This document shows, in pieces, positions 8,243 to 16,988 of a stretch of 64,000 nt of DNA (its first letter is position 1; every line of letters begins with the position of its first letter). The stretch is taken from positions 124,001-188,000 of the forward strand of contig NZ_JAPEMT010000005.1 in the NCBI RefSeq assembly GCF_026342435.1, read 5' to 3'. A program made the position numbers and the translations under genes. The stretch is from Streptomyces sp. NBC_00237 (GTDB lineage: Bacteria; Actinomycetota; Actinomycetes; Streptomycetales; Streptomycetaceae). The notes below the pieces were generated by a model that was not told the origin of the DNA, made no database searches, and saw nothing but the letters and a program-made list of their open reading frames with translations.

Positions 8243-10578
8243 CCGCGCGCCTGAGCCTGTACCAGAAGGCCGAGAACGAGCTCTACAAGATGGACTCGTC
8301 GGTCAAGACGAAGTTCTACGACTTCTGTCACCAGTTCCGCAACGACCCCGACCATCCGAGCCTCGACCTCAAACCCCTCAAGGGTGACGGGCGCATCTTC
8401 CGCGCGAAGATCGACCGCTCGTACCGGGCGCTCCTTGCCCGTGCCGGGACCGGTGCCGACGGGGTGCGGCAGTGGCTGATCGTCGCCGTCCGGCATCGTA
8501 AGGACGTCTACGAAGAACTCACCGTCGCCATCAACCGGATCACTGGCGAGATCGAGTTCGTCGACCTCGGAGTCGTCGGCCAGAGCGTGCTGCAGCGCGC
8601 GGGCGTCCGGCTCACCCCTGCGCCCGAGGAACAGGCTGCAGTGGCGTCGACCGAGCCGGTGGCTGCACAGCCCATCGAGCCTGTGGTTCCGCAGTCCACC
8701 GAGCGTGTCGTTGTTGAGCCCGCCGCACGACTGCTGGTCGGACACTCCGCCGAGGACCTGCGTCGGTTGGGCGTCGCGGAGGCTCTGATCGATCTCGCCC
8801 TGAATGTGACCAGCGAGGACGAACTCGACCAGCTGATCGCCGGTGCACCCCGGCTGACGGCGGAGATCCTCACCGGCCTAGGCTCCGGCATGCCGCTCGA
8901 CGAGGTCGAGCAGGAAATTACCCGTCCCGCAGCTGCCGAACTCGAACCCGGCTTCGAGGACGACATGGCGGCCGCCCTGGCCCGTACCGCGGTCACTACT
9001 GTCGACGACGACATCCGCAACGTCCTCGCCGAAGGCGACTTCCGTGCCTGGAAGGTCTACCTCCACCCCACCCAGCGCAAGATCGTCGAGCGGAACTACA
9101 ACGGTCCCGCCCGCGTCAGCGGCGGTCCCGGCACCGGCAAGACCATCGTCGCCCTGCACCGCGTCGCCCGCCTGGCGGCAGCCCTACCGGCCGGCCACGG
9201 CAAGCCGATCCTGCTGACCACCTACACCAAAAACCTCACCGCCGACCTGCGCTCCCGGCTCACCTCCCTCATGGGCCCCGAACCCCTTGCTCGCGTCGAC
9301 ATCAAGCACATCGACCAGCTTGCCCAGAGCGTCCTCAACGAGAACGTCGCCCCTGGATCACAGCGCAGCGTCATCGGCGACGACCCCGCCCTGAACGTCC
9401 TGCGCGAAGTCCTTTTCGAGCACGATGAGCAGCGCTGGGACGCGGAGTTCCTCTTCGACGAGTGGCAGCAGGTCGTCCTCGGCCAGTCCATTGCCACCCG
9501 ACAGGACTACTTCAAGGCGCGACGCGCAGGCATGGGGCGGGCCCTGAGCCGACCCGAACGGGCAGTCATCTGGAAGCTCCTCGACCAGTTCACCCTGCGT
9601 CTCAACAGCATGAGTCGCGAAACGTGGGCTCAAGCCGCTGAACGTGCCGCCCGCTACGAGTACGAGCGGGCCCGGAAGATCCAAGCCAGGGCCGAGCGCA
9701 AGCAGGACATCGGCGGCGGTGACCTGACCCACCTCGACGACAACAGCTCAGCCATGCGCTACCTGCGCCACCGGTACCAGCACATCGTCGTCGACGAGGC
9801 CCAGGACCTGAGCCCCGCGCACTGGAAGATGCTGCGGGCAATGGCCGCCCCTGGCCCCGACGACCTGTTCATCGCCGGTGACACCCACCAACGCATCTAT
9901 GACCGCCAAGTCACCCTCTCCACCGTCGGCATCAACATCCGCGGCCGTGCCTCGAAACTGACCCTCAGCTACCGCACCACCCAGGAGATCCTCGACCAGG
10001 CGGCCAAAGTCGTTGGCGACGCCCCGTACGACGATCTCGACGACGGAACCGACACCCTGGACGGCTACCACTCCCTGCTTCGCGGCCCTGCCCCTGAACT
10101 TGTCCCCTGCGCGGACTGGAACGAGGAGATCACCCGGCTTGCCGAGGCCTTGAAGGAATGGCGCGCCGAGATCGCAAGCCCCGCCGAGAACGGAACCGTA
10201 CGCGACCCCAGCGGCACTATGGCCGTGTGTGTCGCCGACAGCGACATGGCCGGACGCGTCGCTACAGATTTGGAGATCAAGCACGGCATCACGACGGCGA
10301 CCCTCACCAAGGAGGGGCCGCAGGGCGGCGGCGAGGTCCACATCGGCACGATGCATCGCTTCAAGGGCCTGGAGTATCAGAAGCTCGCCATCGTCGGCGC
10401 GAGCGACGGCATCCTCCCGCGGAGCTCCATCACCGAGAAGTACGCCACCAGCGACCCCAGGCGCTACGAGCGGGAGCTCAAGAAGAGCCGCAATCAGCTC
10501 TTTGTCGCCAGTACCCGGGCACGAGACGCGTTGCGCATCTCCTGGCACGGCAACCCGAGCCCGTTCTTGCCTGTGTAG
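8239..10578 (+). CDS. RelE-like domain fused to UvrD/Rep-type superfamily 1 helicase
   Basis: The ATG overlaps the helicase stop (ATGA); 779 residues. Residues 1-110 resemble the RelE/ParE toxin fold: an N-terminal helix pair, then FRAKIDRSYRALLA and a WLIVAVRHRKDVYEEL strand-helix unit as in plasmid-type mRNA interferases. A linker of about 180 residues follows. The helicase core has Walker A GGPGTGKT (295-302), motif II DEAQDL (519-524), the GTMHRFKGLEYQ motif (from 703) and a final ELKKSRNQLFVASTRARD box, all typical of UvrD. It is the third gene of the coupled set, so it probably works with the DUF1998 helicase and methyltransferase. Whether the RelE-like part still cleaves RNA or is only a binding module cannot be seen. 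Confidence 0.85.
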   Translation: MTARLSLYQKAENELYKMDSSVKTKFYDFCHQFRNDPDHPSLDLKPLKGDGRIFRAKIDRSYRALLARAGTGADGVRQWLIVAVRHRKDVYEELTVAINRITGEIEFVDLGVVGQSVLQRAGVRLTPAPEEQAAVASTEPVAAQPIEPVVPQSTERVVVEPAARLLVGHSAEDLRRLGVAEALIDLALNVTSEDELDQLIAGAPRLTAEILTGLGSGMPLDEVEQEITRPAAAELEPGFEDDMAAALARTAVTTVDDDIRNVLAEGDFRAWKVYLHPTQRKIVERNYNGPARVSGGPGTGKTIVALHRVARLAAALPAGHGKPILLTTYTKNLTADLRSRLTSLMGPEPLARVDIKHIDQLAQSVLNENVAPGSQRSVIGDDPALNVLREVLFEHDEQRWDAEFLFDEWQQVVLGQSIATRQDYFKARRAGMGRALSRPERAVIWKLLDQFTLRLNSMSRETWAQAAERAARYEYERARKIQARAERKQDIGGGDLTHLDDNSSAMRYLRHRYQHIVVDEAQDLSPAHWKMLRAMAAPGPDDLFIAGDTHQRIYDRQVTLSTVGINIRGRASKLTLSYRTTQEILDQAAKVVGDAPYDDLDDGTDTLDGYHSLLRGPAPELVPCADWNEEITRLAEALKEWRAEIASPAENGTVRDPSGTMAVCVADSDMAGRVATDLEIKHGITTATLTKEGPQGGGEVHIGTMHRFKGLEYQKLAIVGASDGILPRSSITEKYATSDPRRYERELKKSRNQLFVASTRARDALRISWHGNPSPFLPV

Positions 10579-10607
10579 GTGACGCGGCGCGTCGGCTCGC
10601 TCTTCTC

Positions 10608-10638
10608 GCCCCTGCCACGTGTTTCGAGTGGCAGGGGC
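10608..10638 (+). terminator. Strong hairpin after the helicase operon
   Basis: A perfect 11-bp stem (GCCCCTGCCAC at 10608-10618, its complement at 10628-10638) with a 9-base loop lies 30 bases after the UvrD stop. There is no U tract, as is usual in Streptomyces. It most likely ends transcription of the three-gene operon. Confidence 0.75.
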
Positions 10639-10725
10639 TGGAGCCGCACCGCGGGGACCGACACAGGCACCTCTGGGTACGTGTTCAGATTTGTCCGGGA
10701 TGGACTTGTAAATGATCATTTCCCT

Positions 10726-11223
10726 ATGACGTATCAAGCGTGGATCACGCTCGGCGGTGCTGTCCTCGCTCTCAGCACCTTTATCGCGGGGCTGTGCGGT
10801 ACCGCTCGCTCCCGCGTTCGGCAGGTCGAAGACTTCTATACGGCTCGGTACTGGAAGCTCCTCGATCAGATGCCGATGACCGGCTTCGCCGGGGAGAGGG
10901 ACACGACCGCTGAAGAGCGCGCCGTACGCCTGTACCTCGGTCTCTGCGAGGACGAGCTGGCGTTGCGGAAGGCGGGGTGGGTCAGTGGGTCGACCTGGGC
11001 GGAGTGGAGGCAGGGAATGGTCGCGGCACTGGCAGAGGGGCCTGTGCGAGAGGCGTGGATTCGGGTGTTGGCGATCAGTGGCGGTACCGAGTACGAGCAC
11101 TTGCAGAACCTTGCCAAGGATCCTGATTACGACCCCTGTGAGGTCCACGGACTCGGACGGAGGTGGCGGCGCTTGAACGTTCCGGCCAGACCTCGCGCCG
11201 AGGTCCCGGTGTCTCCCTCGTGA
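10726..11223 (+). CDS. Small membrane-anchored protein of unknown function
   Basis: I do not recognise this 165-residue protein. From the ATG at 10726 it has one N-terminal hydrophobic helix (about residues 3-24), then a soluble part with many charged residues and a helical pattern (FYTARYWKLLDQMP, EERAVRLYLGLCEDELALRK, WAEWRQGMVAAL). The same frame extends further 5', with a GTG at 10681, but the upstream text crosses the terminator and reads as non-coding. No good ribosome site is seen before either start. It sits between the helicase operon terminator and a gene on the other strand, so it is probably transcribed alone. Confidence 0.6.
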   Translation: MTYQAWITLGGAVLALSTFIAGLCGTARSRVRQVEDFYTARYWKLLDQMPMTGFAGERDTTAEERAVRLYLGLCEDELALRKAGWVSGSTWAEWRQGMVAALAEGPVREAWIRVLAISGGTEYEHLQNLAKDPDYDPCEVHGLGRRWRRLNVPARPRAEVPVSPS

Positions 11224-11393
11224 TCTTCGAGCGGAACGCAACCGCCGCGGGACGTGCCACCTTCTTGAGCGGTCGTGCAGGAACGCCATGGTGGAACGCA
11301 AGAGTGCTTCGGCAACCAGGGTGGCTGGGTGCGTGTCGGTCGGCCTGGTGGCATCCTTCGGCGGCGAGGCGAAGCAGAGGGATGTCGCGCTCG

Positions 11394-12335
11394 TCACCGC
11401 AACCCCGCGCTCGACAGCCACTGGAAGGTTGCTGACAACCCGGCGCCTAGCGAAGTGGGGTTGACCCTCGGGAAGAGGGTCCGGAGCCGTGTCGGATCCG
11501 CTTGGGAAGCCGAAACGTCGCCCGGTCGCGGCCCTGAGGCCTCTATCGGGAGGGCGTTGCCGACCCGCTCTTCGATCGTTCTGGCAAGCTCCAGCAGCGA
11601 CGTCCGCGCGCCGAAAGCGAGGTTGACGGGGGTGGAGCTGACGACCTTGCGGAGGAGAGCATCCGCGATCGTGTCGGACACTGTGTCGATGTATGTGAAG
11701 TCACGACTCTGGGTGCCGTCCCCGTGAAGGGGTAAGGGGCGGCCGGACCGGGCCGCCGTTAGCCACTTCGGGATGACTGCCGCGTACGGATGATCTGCGC
11801 GCTGGCGGGGTCCGTAGACGTTGAAGAAGCGGAAGGGGAGGACGGGGAGGTCGTAGCTGTGGTGGTAGGCGGTGAGGTAGGCCTCGGTGGCGAGCTTGGA
11901 GACGGCGTACGGGCTCATGGGGGCGGTGGGGAGGGCCTCGTGTTTGGGGAGGGTGGGGGTGGCTCCGTAGACCGAGGACGAGGAGGCGGCGATCACGTGG
12001 GGGTTGCCTGTTCGGCGGGCGGCTTCGAGCACCTGGAGGGTGCCGGTGGCGTTCGCGTGGTGGGTGGCCAGGGGGTTCTTGACCGAGCGGGGGACAGAGG
12101 GGAGGGCTGCGAGGTGGACTATTGCGTCCACGTCCTGGAAGGCCGTGTCGAGGTCGGCCGGGTTGAGGATGTCGCCCTCGATGAGGGCGATGGTGGTGAG
12201 GTCGGCGAGGTTTTCGCGGTAGCCGGTGGAGAAGTTGTCGAGGACGCGGACCTCGGTGAACTTCGGGTGCTGGGTCAGGGTGCGGGCGAGGTTGCTGCCG
12301 ATGAAGCCGGCTCCGCCGGTGATGGTGACGATCAT
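11394..12335 (-). CDS. NAD-dependent nucleotide-sugar epimerase/dehydratase
   Basis: An extended short-chain dehydrogenase of 313 residues. The N-terminal Rossmann motif is GGAGFIG (7-13). The catalytic set is S118-S121 followed by Y143xxxK147. FFNVYGPRQ and the C-terminal PGDVSASQADPTR text are typical of UDP-glucose 4-epimerase and UDP-GlcNAc epimerase relatives. It converts a nucleotide sugar in the cytoplasm; the exact substrate is not readable. It lies 26 bases downstream of the nucleotide-sugar dehydrogenase, so the pair probably makes one activated uronic acid or deoxysugar. A Shine-Dalgarno AGGAG precedes the ATG. Confidence 0.9.
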   Translation of the reverse strand: MIVTITGGAGFIGSNLARTLTQHPKFTEVRVLDNFSTGYRENLADLTTIALIEGDILNPADLDTAFQDVDAIVHLAALPSVPRSVKNPLATHHANATGTLQVLEAARRTGNPHVIAASSSSVYGATPTLPKHEALPTAPMSPYAVSKLATEAYLTAYHHSYDLPVLPFRFFNVYGPRQRADHPYAAVIPKWLTAARSGRPLPLHGDGTQSRDFTYIDTVSDTIADALLRKVVSSTPVNLAFGARTSLLELARTIEERVGNALPIEASGPRPGDVSASQADPTRLRTLFPRVNPTSLGAGLSATFQWLSSAGLR

Positions 12336-12361
12336 GGGTGGGGCTCCTGGGGAGTGGGGAG

Positions 12362-13642
12362 TTAGAGGGATTCGATGTGGGGGCCGGTGAGGCGGTTGCG
12401 GCAGTCGAGGACGAACGGGGCGTGCTCGGTGATCGCCGTGTAGTCGAAGGCGTCGTGGTCGGCGAGGAGGATGACGGCGTCGGTGGCCGCGAGCGCCGGT
12501 GGCGTGAGGGTGGTGCGGGGGATGGCGAGGAGGGGGCTGGCCTGGGGGTGAGCTTCGTCCAGGACGTGAGGATCGGCTGCGCTGACGTGGGCGCCCATGG
12601 TGATGAGCAGGTGGGCGATGCGGGAGGCGGGGGTTTCTCTGGCGTCGCCGGTGTTGGGTTTGTAGGCGAGGCCGAGGAGGAGGATGCGGGCGTCCTTGAC
12701 CGGCTTGTTGCGGTGGTTGAGGGCCTCGGTGAGGCGGCGGACGACGTAGTCGGGCATGTGGTTGTTCACGTCGTTGGCGAGCTCGACGAAGCGGAAGCTG
12801 TGGCCGAGGGCGCGTTGGACGCGCCAGGAGAGGTACGAGGGGTCGACGGGCAGGCAGTGGCCGCCGACGCCGGGGCCCGGGGTGAAGCGCATGTAGCCGA
12901 AGGGCTTGGTGGAGGCGGCGTCGATCGCGGACCAGATGTCGATGTCCAGGTCGTGCGCGAACATGGCGAGTTCGTTGACAAGGGCGATGTTCACGTGCCG
13001 GAAGGTGTTCTCCAGGAGCTTCGTCAGCTCGGCTTCCTTACAGGTGGCTACCGGGACGACGGTGTCGACGAGTGTGGCGTAGAAGCGGTGGAGGGCGGCC
13101 GTGGAGGCGGGGGTGATGCCGGCGATCACTTTGGGGGTGGATTCGAGGGTCCAGGTGCGATTTCCGGGGTCGATACGTTCGGGGCTGTAGCCGAGGTGGA
13201 AGTCCTGGCCGGGGGTTAGACCCGAGGTCTCGGCGAGGAGCGGGGCAAAGAGTTCCTCGGTGGTGCCGGGGTAGGTCGTCGATTCGAGGATGACCGTCGC
13301 GCCGGGGGTGAGGTGCGTGCCGAGCAGGCGGGCGGTGTCCTCGACGTGGGAGAGGTCGGGGGCTCCGTCCCGGAGGGGTGTGGGGACGGTGACGACGGCG
13401 ACGTCGAAGTTCGCGCAGTCCGACGGGTCGATGGTCGGGCGGTAGGCGCCGGTGGCGAGGAGCGGGGCGAGTCGGGTGTCGGGGATGTCTTCGACGTAGG
13501 ACTCGGCCGACATCAGGTGCTTGATGCGGGCGACGTCAGTGTCGAGGCCGACGACCTGGTGGCCGACTTCGGCGGCGCGGACGGCGAGCGGTAAGCCGAC
13601 GTAACCCTGGCCTAGGACGACGACGCGGAGTGGCTGGTGCAC
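12362..13642 (-). CDS. UDP-sugar 6-dehydrogenase (UDP-ManNAc/UDP-Glc dehydrogenase family)
   Basis: 426 residues from a GTG preceded by AAGGAG. The N-terminal dinucleotide motif is GQGYVG (11-16). The catalytic cysteine is C263 in GVGGHCLPVDP. The central LLENTFRHVNIALVNE helix and the C-terminal GLAYKPNTGDARETP block are standard for the WecC/Ugd family. It oxidises C6 of a UDP-sugar to the carboxylate with two NAD. The SPERIDPGN motif is closer to the UDP-HexNAc dehydrogenases than to UDP-glucose dehydrogenase. It leads a two-gene minus-strand unit with the epimerase and is divergent from metG. Confidence 0.9.
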   Translation of the reverse strand: MHQPLRVVVLGQGYVGLPLAVRAAEVGHQVVGLDTDVARIKHLMSAESYVEDIPDTRLAPLLATGAYRPTIDPSDCANFDVAVVTVPTPLRDGAPDLSHVEDTARLLGTHLTPGATVILESTTYPGTTEELFAPLLAETSGLTPGQDFHLGYSPERIDPGNRTWTLESTPKVIAGITPASTAALHRFYATLVDTVVPVATCKEAELTKLLENTFRHVNIALVNELAMFAHDLDIDIWSAIDAASTKPFGYMRFTPGPGVGGHCLPVDPSYLSWRVQRALGHSFRFVELANDVNNHMPDYVVRRLTEALNHRNKPVKDARILLLGLAYKPNTGDARETPASRIAHLLITMGAHVSAADPHVLDEAHPQASPLLAIPRTTLTPPALAATDAVILLADHDAFDYTAITEHAPFVLDCRNRLTGPHIESL

Positions 13643-14016
13643 GGTGTCGTATCTCCTTGTGGTGGGGCGCGGACTGTGGGTGTGGAGGGCGAGGGTGGAC
13701 GGGGCCTAGAATGGGGATCGCTTGGCCGTACGGGACTCGCTTGGCCGCCTGTCCTGTGCGGCCGAGCGTCTTTTCTGGCACAGCACCGGTTCGGGCTCGG
13801 CTCCAGCGGTTCGCCTTTCGGGCTGGCGCGGTCCCTGGAAACCGTGGGGAAGCGAGCGGGCCCGGTTCGTTACGATGGGCACGGCCCGCAAGCTGATGCG
13901 TCACGTTGTGTGATGTTGCGGTGCGACCGGTGTGGTCGCCCTGGTGCGGGTCTCCGCAATTGGGTCCGCCGTGGCTTGGCCATGGGCGGCGTACGTACGA
14001 AATGGAGCATCCGAGG
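13643..14016. other. Divergent promoter region between the sugar dehydrogenase and metG
   Basis: 374 bases between oppositely oriented genes, so at least two promoters should lie here. Possible -10 hexamers on the + strand are TAGAAT (13707) and TACGAT (about 13871), but neither has a convincing -35 partner. I see no T-box specifier hairpin or S-box fold by eye. Small open frames here have no ribosome sites and are not called. Confidence 0.4.
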
Positions 14017-15732
14017 ATGGCTCGTCACCTGATCACCAGCGCGCTGCCGTACATCAACGGGATCAAGCACCTGGGCAACATGGTCGGGTCGATGCTTCCG
14101 GCGGATGTGTACTCCCGGTACCTCCGCCAGCGCGGTCACGACGTCCTCTACATCTGCGCCACCGACGAGCACGGCACGCCGGCTGAGCTGGCCGCGAAGG
14201 CCGCTGGGCTGCCGGTCGCCGAGTTCTGCGCGAAGCAGCACGATGCGCAGAAGGCGATCTACGACGGGTTCGGTCTCGCCTTCGACTATTTCGGCCGCAG
14301 CTCCTCGCAGCAGAACGTTGAGATTACCCAGCACTTCGCGCGGAAGCTGAAGGAGAACGGGTTCATCGAGGAGCGGGCCATCCGCCAGGTCTTCTCGATC
14401 GCCGACGACCGTTTCCTGCCGGACCGCTACATCGTCGGTACGTGCCCGCACTGTGGTTACGACAAGGCCCGCGGCGACCAGTGCGAAAACTGCACCCGAG
14501 TCCTCGACCCGACGGACCTGATCGACGCCCGGTCCGCGATCAGCGGGAGCAGCGAGCTGGAGGTCCGCGAGACCAAGCACCTGTTCCTGCTCCAGTCGAA
14601 GCTCGCCGGCGAGGTCGAGGCCTGGATCGACGCGGTGGGTGGTGAGTGGCCGCAGCTGGCTTCGTCGATCGCACGGAAGTGGCTGACCGAGGGGCTGCAC
14701 GACCGGGCGATCACCCGTGACCTGGAGTGGGGCGTCCCGGTCCCGGCCGACACGTGGCCGGAGCTGGCGGCAGAGGGCAAGGTCTTCTACGTCTGGTTCG
14801 ACGCTCCGATCGAGTACATCGGTGCGACGAAGGAGTGGGCGGACCTCGACCCGGCAGCGCGCGACTGGAAGTCCTGGTGGTACGAGGCCGACGACGTCCG
14901 GCACACGGAGTTCATGGCCAAGGACAACGTCCCGTTCCACACGGTGATGTTCCCGGCCACCCAGCTCGGCGTGCGTGAGCCGTGGAAGATGGTCGACTTC
15001 GTCAAGGCCTTCAACTGGCTGAACTACTACGGCGGGAAGTTCTCCACCTCGCAGCAGCGCGGCATCTTCACGGACGCGGCCCTGGAACTGCTGCCCGCCG
15101 ACTACTGGCGTTACTTCCTGATGGCCAACGCCCCGGAATCCGACGACACCTCGTTCACGTGGGAGCTGTTCTCCTCTTCGGTGAACAAGGACCTGGCGGA
15201 CACCCTCGGCAACTTCGTGAACCGGGTGCTGTCCTTCTCGCGCAAGCGCTTCGGCGACGAAGTTCCGGCGGGCAAGGCGGCCGGCGAGGCCGAACAGAAG
15301 CTGGGCGCGGAGATCGCCGGGCTGCTCGCCGAGTACGAGGGCCACATGGATGCGCTCCAGTACCGCAAGGCAGCGGCTTCCCTGCGCGCGCTGTGGAGCG
15401 CGGGCAACTCCTACCTGGAGGAGAAGGCCCCGTGGCTGGAGATCAAGACGGACGAGGAAGGCGCGGCGCTCACCCTGCGGACCGCGATGAACCTGATTCA
15501 CCTGTACGCGGTGGTCTCGGAGCCCTTCATCCCGGCTTCTGCCAAGGCGATGCGCGGGGCATTCTCGCTCGCTGACGACAACGCGGTGTGGGTGACGGAG
15601 GAGCAGGCCAAGGCACTGGACGCGGTGCCCGCCGGGACGCCGTTCACGGTGCCGCCGGTGCTCTTCGCGAAGATCACCCCGGAGGACCTGGAGTCGTACC
15701 GGGAGCGCTTCGGCGGTGATGATGCGGGCTGA
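14017..15732 (+). CDS. metG: Methionyl-tRNA synthetase
   Basis: 571 residues starting MARHLITSALPYINGIKHLG. The HIGH-type signature is HLGN (18-21). The KMSKS-type loop is KFSTS (from 341). A zinc knuckle has C143, C146, C156 and C159. There is no C-terminal EMAP-like tRNA-binding extension. The enzyme charges tRNA-Met in the cytoplasm. GAGG lies almost directly against this ATG; the ATG 15 bases upstream (MEHPR) is the alternative start. It is flanked by sugar, glycosyltransferase and FkbM genes. That may be its normal chromosomal setting, or it could be a second copy tied to the neighbouring pathway. The sequence alone cannot tell. Confidence 0.93.
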   Translation: MARHLITSALPYINGIKHLGNMVGSMLPADVYSRYLRQRGHDVLYICATDEHGTPAELAAKAAGLPVAEFCAKQHDAQKAIYDGFGLAFDYFGRSSSQQNVEITQHFARKLKENGFIEERAIRQVFSIADDRFLPDRYIVGTCPHCGYDKARGDQCENCTRVLDPTDLIDARSAISGSSELEVRETKHLFLLQSKLAGEVEAWIDAVGGEWPQLASSIARKWLTEGLHDRAITRDLEWGVPVPADTWPELAAEGKVFYVWFDAPIEYIGATKEWADLDPAARDWKSWWYEADDVRHTEFMAKDNVPFHTVMFPATQLGVREPWKMVDFVKAFNWLNYYGGKFSTSQQRGIFTDAALELLPADYWRYFLMANAPESDDTSFTWELFSSSVNKDLADTLGNFVNRVLSFSRKRFGDEVPAGKAAGEAEQKLGAEIAGLLAEYEGHMDALQYRKAAASLRALWSAGNSYLEEKAPWLEIKTDEEGAALTLRTAMNLIHLYAVVSEPFIPASAKAMRGAFSLADDNAVWVTEEQAKALDAVPAGTPFTVPPVLFAKITPEDLESYRERFGGDDAG

Positions 15733-15746
15733 CGTCTGCGAAGCAC

Positions 15747-15797
15747 CACACGCCCGTACTGCCCCGGTGATCATGGGGTGGTGCGGGCGTTGTGCTG
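15747..15797. terminator. Bidirectional hairpin between convergent metG and phosphatase genes
   Basis: CGCCCG (15751-15756) pairs with CGGGCG (15784-15789), and an inner CCCC (15762-15765) pairs with GGGG (15775-15778). It lies between two converging genes and overlaps the stop codon of the phosphatase gene, so it can end both transcripts. Confidence 0.55.
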
Positions 15798-16409
15798 CCC
15801 GGAGAGCTTTGGGGGCGGGGCGTTGACGCAGCGGAAGCGCGGTGTTCCGTCGGTGACTTCGATCCAGGTTGTGGCGGCGGAGCCGGGTACGAGGTCGAGG
15901 TAGTCGGCGAAGCTGCGGCCGGTGAGGTGGAGCAGGAGGCAGGCGATGCCGCCTCCGTGGCCGACGAGGATCGTGGTCTGGGGCGGGGCGGTGCTGACTT
16001 CGTTCCAGAGGTGCAGGTAGCGGGCTTGTACGTCCTCTGAGGACTCGCCGCCCGGTGTGCGGAGCTGGTGGATCGGGACGCCTGCAGTGGCGGCTTCGGC
16101 GGCGGCTGCGTGGCGCGGCTTTCCTCCGAGGTGGCCGCTGTTCTTGGCGGACAGGCGAGGATCCTGGCGTACTTCGGGTGGGGCGAGGCGGTCGGCCAGG
16201 AGGGCGGCGGACTGCTGACAGCGTGACATGGGGCTGACGAGCATCCGATCGATGGTGATGTTCAAGTCGGCGAGCGTGGCAGCGACTTGGCGAATGTCGG
16301 CTATGCCCTGTGAGTTGAGGGTGCCGCCGAGGGTTTGGCCCTGATGGATGCCGAAACGATTCTCTTCGGTCTCGCCGTGCTTGATGAGGAAGATGTGGTG
16401 AGTGCGCAT
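15771..16409 (-). CDS. Histidine phosphatase family protein
   Basis: 212 residues. The N-terminal motif is LIKHGETEENR, with catalytic H11; the usual arginine of the RHG triad is lysine (K10). The second catalytic histidine sits in LVGHGGGIACLLLHL. PMSRCQQSAALLADRL is the conserved middle helix. The fold dephosphorylates sugars, nucleotides or proteins. The R-to-K change is conservative, but the residue normally contacts the substrate phosphate. It is the last gene of the minus-strand run beginning with the SAM methyltransferase, 24 bases after FkbM, so it may remove a phosphate from that pathway's product. Confidence 0.85.
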   Translation of the reverse strand: MRTHHIFLIKHGETEENRFGIHQGQTLGGTLNSQGIADIRQVAATLADLNITIDRMLVSPMSRCQQSAALLADRLAPPEVRQDPRLSAKNSGHLGGKPRHAAAAEAATAGVPIHQLRTPGGESSEDVQARYLHLWNEVSTAPPQTTILVGHGGGIACLLLHLTGRSFADYLDLVPGSAATTWIEVTDGTPRFRCVNAPPPKLSGQHNARTTP

Positions 16410-16433
16410 GACGGGTGCCTGCCTCTCGGTACG

Positions 16434-16988
16434 TCAGTCCCATTCGCGGACGTCGACATGGGCGGATACGGCGGCGAGGACCTGGTCGTGGTCGGCGCGG
16501 CTCATCGCGGGGAAGCGGTCGTAGTGCCACTCGATGTACAGGACGGAGAACAGGCCGATCGTTCCGTCGCTGAGCAGCTTGCGAAGCACGGGATACTCGG
16601 CGCCTTCGATGTCCATCTTCACGACGACCTGATCGGCCGGGGCGACGGTGCGGTGCAGCCAGGCGCTGAAGTCGATGGCCGGCACGGCGACCGGGGCGTC
16701 GTAGTCGATCTGCTGGTCGTACATGGGCGGAACGCGCTTGCCGGGCATGACGGTGGAGCTCTCGTGGTGCCCGAGGAAGAGGTCGATCGTTCCGTCCTGC
16801 GTCCATACCGCGCTCTGCGAGATCTCGACCCGGGGCGCGGGGGCCGCCTGTGCCACCTGGGCGTGGATGGAGGACAGGAGTTCCGGGTTGGGCTCGAAGG
16901 CGTAGAAGTCGTGGTCCGGGAGCTCGTGGATGAAGCGGTTCAGGACGATTCCGAGGTTGGTGCCGCAGTCGATGAAGACCTTGCGCAT
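16434..16988 (-). CDS. FkbM family methyltransferase
   Basis: 184 residues. The SAM motif is DCGTNLG (8-14), followed by YAFEPNPELL and the FkbM hallmark KMDIEGAEYPVLRKL. FkbM enzymes O-methylate sugars or polyketide hydroxyls. At 184 residues it is a compact member. The AAGGAG ribosome site lies inside the preceding membrane-protein gene, whose coding sequence overlaps this one by 49 bases, so the two should be co-expressed. The probable substrate is a glycan or glycoside made by the neighbouring genes; that is inference. Confidence 0.85.
   Translation of the reverse strand: MRKVFIDCGTNLGIVLNRFIHELPDHDFYAFEPNPELLSSIHAQVAQAAPAPRVEISQSAVWTQDGTIDLFLGHHESSTVMPGKRVPPMYDQQIDYDAPVAVPAIDFSAWLHRTVAPADQVVVKMDIEGAEYPVLRKLLSDGTIGLFSVLYIEWHYDRFPAMSRADHDQVLAAVSAHVDVREWD

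Noticed and set aside
13870..16806. Long minus-strand frame across metG and the phosphatase
   Set aside because: It is antisense to metG and out of frame with the phosphatase and FkbM genes; Arg/Pro-rich text with no motif.
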